From contig CP092877.1 of assembly GCA_030710605.1 (NCBI GenBank), forward strand, positions 2,729,941 through 2,793,940: 64,000 nucleotides of DNA, in the 5' to 3' direction. This DNA comes from Cordylochernes scorpioides. Taxonomy: Eukaryota > Arthropoda > Arachnida > Pseudoscorpiones > Chernetidae. A program made the translations under genes and the position numbers. Below are positions 54,841 through 64,000 of this stretch, piece by piece (the first letter of the stretch is position 1; each line of letters opens with the position of its first letter). The notes beneath the pieces were generated by a model. That model was not told where the DNA came from, searched no databases, and saw only the letters and a list, made by a program, of their open reading frames with translations.

Positions 54841-55320
54841 ATATTTGAATTTGAAAAATTTTGCTTTTGGCATATTGAACAAACAGGTAAAAATCCTGTC
54901 GGCTAATATTATAAATGTAGATAATTCGATTTTCTGCTTGTATTTATGATCATCTTGGGGATTATGCTATGGAGTTATTTGTTGGATCTTTTTAGTACTA
55001 AATGGTATTGGCGATGCAGTCGTGGCTAGAATCTTGAAAATAATAAAAATACTGAAGATTAGAAATTGCTTTAATTGAGCCAAGAAATATATACAAAACA
55101 TAATTTGATTAAAGTACCGCCTGGCTTAAGGCGTAAGAATAAAAAAATGAAAATATTATTTACATAATTACAAAGTTTTGGGTCGGCCAATCGGGGAAGA
55201 ACAACAATGAGTATTTATAGAGAAAGCGCGACCTCTGGCGGTCGATTTAAACAGAGTATTTATATCTATGAAATAATAATTTTTTAAATAAAATAATACT
55301 TTTATATAACATATATATAT
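54841..55320. other. unassigned sequence
   Basis: No feature recognised. Confidence 0.4.
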
Positions 55321-55855
55321 GTGAAAAAATAGTACAAATGTAATATTGTACTGGGATAAGGTGCATAAATTAAGAAAAAGGCATCTACTTATCGTGCAAC
55401 TGAAAGTTGCTGATGGCTTGCGCCATCTATGGCGCATATCTTGATATTTATTCCGATAGATGGCGCAAGCCATCAGCAACTTTCAGTTGCACGATAAGTT
55501 GATGCCTTTTTCTTAATTTATGCACCTTATCCCAGTACAATATTACATTTGTACTATTTTTTCACATTTTGTAGCGTTCTCACGCAATTCTGGCCTTAAC
55601 TACCCGTTTCATGCTTTTTCAGGATGCCTTAATGACCAATTTTTGGTCGTTGAGGTACAGCTTGCACCACGCTGATGAGGGCCAACAGCCCGAAACGCGT
55701 CCGTGGCTAGCTTTTCTTGATTAATCAAGAATGGGTATTTGGCCAATTCTGGAATAATTAAAAATCAACGAGAATAGTTGATATTTATTCCGATAGATGG
55801 CGCAAGCCATCAGCAACTTTCAGTTGCACGATAAGTAGATGCCTTTTTCTTAATA
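55321..55855 (+). mobile_element. hammerhead-bearing element with long inverted arm and tandem half-unit
   Basis: 55321-55430 and 55456-55565 are inverted copies of 110 bp with one mismatch. After the ribozyme core (55659-55712) and the cttgattaatcaag palindrome, the block gatagatggcgcaagccatc...ttgcacgataagtagatgcc is repeated in direct orientation with the right arm, 337 bp downstream (55456 against 55793). A tandem unit of about 337 bp with a ribozyme inside, preceded by an inverted copy, resembles the pseudo-LTRs of Penelope-like elements or a retrozyme dimer. No protein is encoded. Confidence 0.8.
55659..55712 (+). ncRNA. hammerhead ribozyme, type I with minimal stem III (copy A)
   Basis: Stem I: CCACG (55667-55671) with CGUGG (55702-55706), plus an outer AGCU (55659-55662) with AGCU (55109-type position 55709-55712) across an internal loop. 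Core CUGAUGA (55672-55678). Stem II GGGC-CAACA-GCCC (55679-55691). Then GAAA (55692-55695). Stem III is only the palindrome ACGCGU (55695-55700). Predicted cut after GUC (C at 55701). All nucleotides known to be invariant in hammerheads are present. Short palindromic stem III is known in retroelement hammerheads, which act as dimers; activity here is inferred. Confidence 0.85.
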
Positions 55856-55929
55856 TATATATATAAATTTATTTGTGTAAAATTTTAACGATAGATGGCA
55901 ATAAAATTTAATTTACTAATATATATATA

Positions 55930-56545
55930 TAGTATATTTTAAACTGTATAATAATGACACTTTTAGTATATGTCACATATTTTCCAATTAGTTAGAGCTG
56001 ATACCTTATAAGATCCTACCCTTCTTTTAAAATGTACAACGTTTCTATTTGCTACCACCCCCATATTTTGTATATATGCTAAATCTTTATGAATACAACC
56101 TGTACACCCTTATTTGTATTTCACCTCAATGATAGCGTCAAAATAAAAATCCAAAGATGGTGGCAGCTGAGGGCAGAGAGAGAGGAAAATGCCAACGCCC
56201 AGATGGGGCCATCTCCAGGGCTTTTTATAGACGAGCCCTGAAAACAGGATAGGTTTTAACAGGGGTCAGTGGCAGTATGTTCTAAAGGGTGTCCATCGGC
56301 AGGCCGCTTCTGTCTCCCTCGGTCTCTCTTTCCATGTCTCGGTGATAGGCATCCAAATTTGTGTCATGGCCTCTACCTCTGTCCCGTGGGCTGTCCCCGA
56401 TAACTCTCGGTGCTAATATCTAGACCTACCTCTGCTTCTTGTTGTCCGCGTGTGGGAAGAACATCAACACTCGCCTCACGTACACGACTGCCAGTCCATA
56501 CGTCGACAGGATCATTTACAATAATATTACAGAAAGTCGGCAGGA
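55930..56545 (+). repeat. half unit of the 43-kb foldback family
   Basis: Starts agtatattttaaactgtata, includes tatttgctaccacccccata and ggcatccaaatttgtgtcat, ends near atacgtcgacaggatcattt. Matches one half of 43010-44165. Confidence 0.7.
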
Positions 56546-56929
56546 TAACTGAGGACAGCAGCATGCAGAGGATGACAGAGGCACCTGTGGTCAACGGCGC
56601 ATTCGTGTGGATGCTCCTTCTACTTGCCCTCCACCTTGACGATCCAGTGGACCATTAGCTTGAAACCAAGGTCTCTAGGTGGGCGTTCAGAATTTGTCAA
56701 AGTTGGTTTTGTGGCTTTGTCACCGACCCGATTCTGATAGTTTGTAGAAGCGATCAGTATTTGGCGTTCAATTCTTGCGACTACTTTGACGGGATAAACG
56801 TGTCCTTTCTTAATAATACCCCAAAAATTACTTTAAAATATTAAAATTTAAATTATTTCAAATATATACAAATTGATGTGTCTCTCTCAAGAAATATGAG
56901 TAATTAGGGATTATAGTTATCTCTAGCAG

Positions 56930-57590
56930 CTTTATCAATTGTCTAATCGCTGTGCTATTCCCATAACGGGCTTTCATGCTGATTAACAAGTTTTTGAGGA
57001 GGTCTTGATGCAATAAATCTCACTCATCCAAAAGAACAGGTTTTAGTTCGAGAAAGGTTCTGGGACGGTGCGGACGAACTCTAATGCGTCTCCTTAAGAT
57101 ATTCCAGAATTATCCTATTGGACTCAGGACAAGAGATATGGCTGGCCAATCCATCTTCTGAATATCCTCATATTGAGGAAATCATTGATCAGCACTATCC
57201 TTTGTGGACTGACTAGCACTGCCCTATGTAGACTAACTAGCACTGCCCTATGTGGACAAGCACTATCATCCATAAAAATTTACTGTAGGCCATGATATCC
57301 CTTAAAGATCTCACATAGGGCTCAAGAATTGCATCCCTGTATCAATGAAAGCCCCTCAAACACGTGGAAAAGTGTATGTCTGTTCGAAAAAAGCCAGCCA
57401 ACCCAGATAATGAGACTTTTTTCCAAAAACGATATCAATGGGATGGAAGAGGGTCTTAGGTTTTCTCCAGATAAAGCCTCGTCGGGAATCAATTCCTAGA
57501 CTGAATCTTAACTCGTCACTGAAACAAACAAGGGCCAACTTATCATAGGTCCAGAGGTCATATTCCATGACGAGTCCAGATAAATTCTAG
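56930..57590 (-). pseudogene. Tc1-like transposase pseudogene
   Basis: Minus strand: FSDELRFSLGIDSRRGFIWR (first Asp of the Tc1 DDE), later FMDDSACPHRA (second Asp) and a RRWIGQPYLLS segment matching DWPA-SPDLNPIEH with the third acidic position not intact. Several stops and shifts. A tandem duplication of about 25 bp (agcactgccctatgt repeated) lies inside. No terminal repeats found. Tc1 transposases move TA-flanked elements. Confidence 0.75.
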
Positions 57591-57866
57591 GCACTCATTC
57601 TCGACGAGAACTTGATATACAAATATGAAGGAACAGAAAGGTAAAAAAAAACAACAACGAATAAACGTTTCTATTAAAAAGATCCTAACAATTTATTGAC
57701 TATATAGAAATAATAATTTAACCTATTGGAATTGTCTATCTTATATTGCAAACATGTGGTTCTCTATTCATTTGTTGCTGATAAAATATATTCTACAGGG
57801 TTAAAATATAATATGATGGGTGGTATATGGTGCTAGCGATGTCTGATGGTGTTTTTCATGTTCCAG
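57591..57866. other. unassigned sequence
   Basis: AT-rich, no feature apart from a good polypyrimidine tract before the acceptor at 57866. Confidence 0.35.
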
Positions 57867-57908
57867 ACCTGTTCTGGAGGCCAATGCATCTGGGGAAGAA
57901 GCATCTGA
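57867..57908 (+). CDS. possible terminal exon with Cys residues
   Basis: After a clean acceptor (gtttttcatgttccag) a short frame with two Cys runs to TGA 57906-57908. It starts in phase 0, compatible with the donor phase at 50284. Too short to identify; could be chance. Confidence 0.22.
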   Translation, partial: TCSGGQCIWGRSI

Positions 57909-58014
57909 TAATATTGCCCTCACCGCTCATCTTTGGCGTCAATATAAACCTTATAAGAAATAAAAAGATTCATTAACGTCTTTTATTACAGATTTTATTA
58001 ACAGATATTATAAA

Positions 58015-58205
58015 CGTCTTTATTGATGACAGAGCGCCAATGATTATTTTACATTGAATAAAATAATATACATATATGTAATATTGTTGTAAATGATCCT
58101 GTCGATGTCTTTATTGATGACAGAGGGCGCCAATGATTATTTTACATTGAATAAAATAATATACATATACGTAATATTGTTGTAAATGATCCCGTCGATG
58201 TAGGG
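58015..58205. repeat. 95-bp tandem duplication
   Basis: gtctttattgatgacagagc and gtctttattgatgacagagg begin two adjacent near-identical blocks (each with caatgattattttacattga and gtaatattgttgtaaatgat). Confidence 0.8.
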
Positions 58206-58425
58206 ATAAACTGGCAGTCTTGTACGTGAGGCGAGTGTTGATGTTCTTCCCACACGCGGACAACAAGAAGTTGAGGCAGGTCTAGATGTTAGCACCGAGA
58301 GTGATCGGTGACAGCCCACGGGACAAAGGTAGAGGCCATGACACAAACTTGGATGCCTATCACCGAGACATGGAGAAAGAGACCGAGAGAGACAGAAGCA
58401 GTCTGCAGCTATCTTCCCTTTCTTC
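58070..58425 (-). repeat. inverted half unit of the 43-kb foldback family
   Basis: Contains taaactggcagtcttgtacg, gcgagtgttgatgttcttcc, acaagaagttgaggcaggtc and atgacacaaacttggatgcc, inverted relative to 55930-56545. Confidence 0.7.
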
Positions 58426-59225
58426 ATTCCATAATTTCATATATTCCCCTAAAGATATTCTTGCTCGCCAGAATTTTTTTTATTTGATTAATCTAACTTG
58501 AAACATCATTCCTCGCTATATAATTCCCAATAGTGAGTTCAGGATACCCAGCTAGATTTTTTTTTTAATCTTTATTCCCCGGCTCATTACCAATCTTTTT
58601 CCTTTTTCATCATACAAGCCGGGTGCCATCATCATTGACAGCAGTTCATCTCTTGCGTTCACCTCTCTCTTTCCACATTCCTCGACCTACATATATAGTA
58701 TGGAGCTACTAGTCTGAATTCATGATGCAAACGGAACATCTTGAACGTTCTGTAAATTAAAACAGTACCTCACTAACACAAGTTCGTACTGCATTGCAGA
58801 ACTCATTAAGAGGTTTCTTTGCAGGAACATACTCAGACATCCCATATACCTTCATTAACTCTCTGCGTCAACTTATAATCTTAGTTCAACTTAATAGCTT
58901 TATGCTTTTCTTTTAGGTATTTTTTCATCAATAGATTCTCAATTTTTTTTCTATAAGTAGATTACTTTTACGGTATTTCTAATTTTATCTTGAATGTTCT
59001 CTCAATTTTATCATTTATTCTTTATGTATTTCTCTTTTATCATATTCTATATCTTATTGAGACATCTCATCATTATATTATTGTCCTATTTTATTCTCTT
59101 ATATTAATAATAATAATAATTAATTTGTGACCAAATTATTTCGTTTGATTTTATAATAGGTTTGTCAGGTCATCATTCATTTTATTTCATTTCCCCCAAA
59201 CAAACATTCATCACCGGGGGCACAT
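58426..59225. other. unassigned AT-rich stretch
   Basis: No coding region or repeat recognised. A fragment of the foldback family (tattttaaactgtataataa) resumes at 59226 and is cut at 59324 by the BEL LTR. Confidence 0.4.
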
Positions 59226-59324
59226 TCTATCGTATATTTTAAACTGTATAATAATGACAATTTTAGTATATGTCACATATATACCTTCCAATTAGTTAGA
59301 GCAGATACATTATAAGATCTTACC

Positions 59325-59726
59325 TGTTTTGTTTCCCACTTGGCAAATACGCAAGTAGGAAAAGCAGAATGATTGTTTACAAAATAATTTGTTCTCGTTA
59401 GGCTTAATTGAATAGAATGTTTATACTAGTGTAAAGAAACAAATTTACTTATCTTTGGTCAGGCAATCATCCCAAGCTTTACAAATGAATTTATTTTATT
59501 TTTCTTTACAATGAATATTTAAAGAATACGATTTAAAGCAGCAGCTATGAAAGGCATGGTTCTTTAGTGGCGCGCGTTGGTAAGAATCTTCTAGAAGGTG
59601 GCGAGCTCCCTCTGGCGGCGCAGCCAGACGGCCTCCCATTGGTCAGCGATGACGCAGTTCCTTCACCGCCGCGCGTACACCGCCGCGCGCTGCCTTCTGC
59701 TACCTATGTTAGAATAAAACGAAACA
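59325..59726 (-). repeat. BEL/Pao 3' LTR (inferred ends)
   Basis: On the minus strand it runs from TGTTTCGTTTTATTC to GGGAAACAAAACA (TG...CA, imperfect inverted ends) after a purine tract (ggagggaag). It includes a GC-rich segment and an aataaa-like signal. The partner LTR is outside the window, so the ends are inferred. It is inserted in a foldback-family fragment. Confidence 0.55.
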
Positions 59727-59805
59727 TACTTCCCTCCTGTGGACGTAGTCCACACACAAGGCAAAAGAAAAGGATCACATAGTGTAGAAAGTTTTTTTTT
59801 TTTTT

Positions 59806-59828
59806 AAGAAGAAGAAGAAGAAGAAGAA
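59806..59828. repeat. (GAA)n microsatellite
   Basis: Seven to eight GAA units after a T-tract, between the end of the BEL Pol frame and its LTR. Confidence 0.9.
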
Positions 59829-62800
59829 TTAGAATGGCAGAAGTGCAATCTTCGAGATGGGTCTTATTAGATGATGTTGTTTCTCTGTTTGAAGTTCCAC
59901 AACTCGGACATTGCCATCCGCTCCAGGTGACACCTTGGTGATGCGGCCAAGGCTCCACTGCATTGAAGGCATAGGAAAGTCTTTTACCAACACCAAATCT
60001 CCAACCTTCAGGTTGGAAGAGGGTTTTTTCCACTTGGACCGTTGTTGCAGATTGTTCAGATATTCCCTGGACCATCTTTGCCAGAAAACATCTATGGCCT
60101 TTTGAATTAATTTCCATCTAGTTAAGTAGTTGTCATTAGGGTGATAACTGGGCTCTGGGAGTGCTGTTAATGGTCTTCCAATCAAAAAATGTCCTGGAGT
60201 GAGAGGGTTGAAATCATTTGGATCCGAACTCATCGGATACAACGGGCGAGAATTCAAGCACGCTTCAATTTGACTTGTCAGAGTATTGAGTTCTTCAAAA
60301 TTTAAAACTGCAGATTTTAAACACCTTAGGAGATGATACTTCAAAGATTTAATTCCTGCTTCCCAAATGCCGCCGAAGTTTGGAGCAGATGGAGGTATAA
60401 AATGCCAAGTGATGTGTTCCTTTGCGACATAACTTTGAATTGAAAAATCCTTTACAAGTTGATGTATATTATTCAAAATATTCTTAGCTCCTTCAAAGTT
60501 AGTAGCGTTGTCGGTGAAAATATCAGAGGGTTTTTCCTCGACGAGAGATGAATCTTCTAAAAGCAGCGAGGAAGGCAGGGGTTGACAGATCTGAAACTAT
60601 CTCAAGGTGAATAGCCTTCGTTGAGAAACAAATGAATAATGCTATATATGATTTTAATGTTACTTTTGTTCTTATGACATTAGGTTTAGTTATAAATGGT
60701 CCTGCGAAGTCTATTCCTGTTTTGCTATAAGGGCTTGAGGGTATGATTCTATGGATAGGCAGATCTCCCATGATTTGTTTTGACACTTGGCGTTTCGTCT
60801 TGAAACATGTCATGCAACGATTAATGAGCTTTTTTACTAGAATTCTACCGGATGGAATCCAGTACTTTTGTCGGATGGCACACAGAGTTAATTGGAGACC
60901 AGAATGAAGATGCTCTACGTGGAATTGTTGAACAATCAATTCTGTAACAAAATGGTTGTGAGGAAGAATTATTGGATGCTTCTCATTGAATTGCAGGTTG
61001 GATTTGCGCAGTCGACCTCCTACACGTAGAATTCCTGATGAATCAATAAATGGGTTCAAGGATAAAAGGTTTGAGTTTGATTGTAGTACTTTGCTTTGAT
61101 TACAACATTGAATTTCAGTTTTAAATTCTGAACTTTGAATGATTTGAATAAGAGTTCGAATTGAATTATCGAGCTCATTAGAGGACAATTCTTTGTGTTT
61201 TATTTTGTCGCTGCTGTGTCTAGCATTGTGGATAAATCTTAGGAGCCATGCCGTAACTCTGCTCAGCTTCCTGAATGTTGAGAATTTAAAAATAAAGTCT
61301 AGAATAGGACAAGTAGTGAAATGAACAATCGGAACAGTCTTTCTTTTTTCATGACAAACTTCTTTTGGAAGTTCATATGTGATTGGTAGCGGATCTTGTA
61401 AACTTGAGTTTGATAGCCAATCAGGACCATTCCACCAAAGTGAATGGTTTACTAGCTCTGAAGAAGTTATACCTCTGGAGGCGCAATCTGCAGGATTATC
61501 CTTGGTAGACACATAGGACCAAGAAGATTGCAGAGTTAGTCGCTGAATTTCTGCAATCCGGTTACCAACAAAAGGTTTCCAATGTTTTGATTCAGATTTT
61601 ATCCAACATAAAACAATCTGGGAATCTGTCCACAAAATTACTCGGTCAATTTGCAACAGCAATGAGCTGCAAATGGAATCATATAAATTTGAAAGGAGAA
61701 GAGCAGCACAAAGCTCCAGACGAGGTATTGATGTTGCCTTCAAGGGAGCGACTTTTGTCTTGGCAGCAATCAATGTGACTTGAACATGACCAGATTTAAA
61801 ACGAGATTTCATATAAACAACTGATGAATATGCAGATTCGGAAGCATCACAAAATCCATGGAGTTCTAAAGAATGTATAAGTCCCTTGCAGGAAATATAT
61901 CTAGGAATTTTAATATGATTTAGCATGGCCAAATCCATTTTCACTCTCCTCCAATGAGAACACAACGATTCAGACAAAGGATCATCCCAATCCAAATCCT
62001 GTTTCCACAAAGTTTGGAACAGAATCTTGAAGCTAATGATCACCGGTGATAACCATCCCAAAGGGTCATAAATTCGAGAAATGTCCGATAACAATTGTCT
62101 TTTAGAATATACGTCTTTTAGTGAATTGACTGTAATTGTGAAATTATCCGTGGATGGATTCCAATTTATCCCAAGAATCTTAATAGATGAATTATCTCCG
62201 ATTTCATATGAATCATGTGCTTTCAGCGCTTCTGGTACCTCTGAAAGAACCTCAGGGACATTAGACATCCATTTTCTTATGCAAAAGCCACCAGATAAAA
62301 GGATTTTCCGGATATCATCAATGAGAACTTTTGCTTCTTCGATTGTTGTAGCGCCAGAAAGTAGGTCGTCTACATAAAAATCAGTTTTTATGATTTTAGA
62401 TGCCTCTGGGAACAGGAGTTCTTTGTCGGTGACAAGTTGCATCAAGGTACGGATTGCAAGATATGGTGCACACGACATTCCATAAGTTACTGTGAGCAAT
62501 CTATACTCCAATAAAGATTCCAATGGACTATTTCTCCAGAAGATTCTCTGAAAGTCGAGATCAGAAGAGTTCACTTTTATCTGTCTGTACATTTTCCCAA
62601 TATCTCCCGTAAAAGCTATAGGATTAGTACGAAACTTCACAAGAATATTGAAAATATCATGCTGCAATTTTGGTCCAGTATGAAGAAATTCATTTAAGGA
62701 GTAATTGTTGCTCGTTTTGCACGATGCATCAAACACTACTCTTAATTTAGTAGTGCTGCTCTGCTCACGCAGTACGCAATGGTGAGGTATATAATAGCAC

Positions 62801-64000
62801 TTGTCTGATGGTTTGTCACGTTCGTTTTTCGGAATGAGCTCCATGTGGTTGAGAGAAAGGTATTCCATCATGAAATCCTTATATTGCTGAAGAAGATTCG
62901 AAGATTTGTGCAATTTTCTCTCAAGAGCAAGAAATCGTTTCATGGCATTCTGACGTGAGTCTCCGAGATTAGGCACAGATTTAAACGGTAGACCAACAGA
63001 ATATCTTCCATCTGTTGATATGCAAAAGTTCTTGTCATAAATGTCCCCGCAACTCTTCTCCTCTCTAGTCAATGGAAGAGCGGCAGGAACCGATTCCAAT
63101 TCAAAAAACTTTCGCAGATTATCATCTCCTTGGGATGTTGAGCATAATGAGATATAGTTGTTTCCAGTCTCAGAACTGGAAACATTTCCTGAAAGTATCC
63201 ATCCTAACTTGGAACTACAGGCAGTTGGTCCTGGATGATTTTGGAATCGTAGTTTTCCTGTATATAAAAATGGGGCTAGGTCTGCACCAATTACTAAATC
63301 AATGGGACTTGTTTTATCAAAATTGGGATCTGCTAATAAAGTATTCTTAAGATGAGGCCAATTATCTCTATTTATCAGAAAATTAGGTAAATCAACAGTG
63401 ATTTTATCGAGTATTATGGATGAAATTTTGAATATTCTATCAGAAAAATGAGGCTTAAATTGAAGAAAAGTCTCACTAGCAGACTGCTGTATTGGTTGGT
63501 TACCAATTCCAAAAACTGTGAGTTGGCTCTTTTTAACAGGAAGATTCAACTTTTCACGACAATTTTCTGTTATTAGACTTCTTTGAGAACTAGTATCAAT
63601 CAAAGCTCTGCATGGATGAAACGATCCATTTTCTGCTCTCACTCTCACGATAGCAGTAGATAATAAGATTGTCTCATTGGGCTTTGTTGTATCACTGAGA
63701 AAACATGAAACGCTAGATTGGGCAATTGGGGCTTCAATTGAAGTGGTATTCAAAGGTTCGGGTTGGAAGGAATGCAAAAGAGTGTGATGTTTTTTGTTGC
63801 ATGATTTACAATGCATAGTGATTTTACATGATGTTACTCTGTGGTTGGATCGCAAACAATTGAAACAAAGGTTATTGGTTTTTACTATGTTCCATCTTTC
63901 AAGGAGAGAACTTTTATGGAACTTGTCACATTTGAATATAGGATGTGAATTTTTGCATAATAGGCATTTATCATCACCTTTTGGAATAGAATTATATACA
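59829..64000 (-). pseudogene. BEL/Pao Gag-Pol polyprotein, one frameshift, runs off window
   Basis: Minus strand, open from the window edge to TGA near 60523, then in another frame to 59829. In order: zinc knuckles (CFNCLRSNHRVTSC, CKSCNKKHHTLLH), A17-type protease with ALIDTSSQRSLIT (the usual DSGS reads DTSS), RT with VVFDASCKTSNNYSLNEFL and YVDDLLSGA, RNase H-like FCDASESAYSS and LWTDSQIVLCWIKS, integrase zinc site (HLHSGLQLTLCAIRQKYW... CMTC), core with YSKTGIDFAGPF, then the second Asp in the new frame (IFTDNATNFEGAKN) and GGIWEAGIKSLK (Glu), and the BEL C-terminal domain (WKKPSSNLKVGDLVLV). The only break seen is one extra base in an A-tract near 60530, so the element may be young or the break a sequencing error. 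Confidence 0.9.

Overview
This is an AT-rich window from an animal nuclear genome, most likely an arthropod or another invertebrate. It carries one host gene split by GT-AG introns and is otherwise filled with eukaryotic transposable elements: mariner, Tc1, Helitron, Copia, Gypsy, BEL/Pao, an I/Jockey-type LINE, a tRNA-derived SINE and many TA-flanked MITEs. There are no operons, bacterial genes or viral replicons.

Host gene: eight plus-strand exons between 4924 and 30036 join in phase into a 317-residue protein that I identify as TSEN2/Sen2, the catalytic subunit of the tRNA-splicing endonuclease. It has the conserved Tyr, His and Lys of the active site. Its introns range from 49 nt to about 8.7 kb and hold most of the transposons of the left half. 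The last intron alone holds a Helitron, a Copia element and a CACWG-type DNA transposon inserted in the Copia 3' LTR.

Left edge to 4.9 kb: mariner relics, a complete mariner with dead coding region (1228-2550), a SINE, and a diverged family of self-inverted repeats. 5-31 kb (TSEN2 and its introns): MITEs of three families, SINE copies, three hammerhead-bearing repeats, a Helitron copy at 11.5 kb, two CACWG-TIR elements and Copia. 31.7-40 kb: an abutting stack of two MITEs and a Helitron; the Helitron carries a LINE fragment and a 6-kb Gypsy element. 40-50 kb: two mariners, large foldback repeats and a decayed Gypsy pol. 51.7-54.8 kb: a 3-kb minisatellite with a 20-bp unit that is open in all three forward frames. 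55-59 kb: hammerhead element, foldback family, Tc1 relic. 59.3-64 kb: a BEL/Pao element on the minus strand that runs off the window.

Most unusual signal: a family of short repeats (about 300-360 bp) contains a type I hammerhead ribozyme with a minimal, palindromic stem III. Two copies (near 9.1 kb and 55.7 kb) differ by compensatory changes in stems I and III. Two copies sit between 11- and 14-bp target-site duplications, which suggests that this is a retro-mobilised element of Penelope pLTR or retrozyme type.
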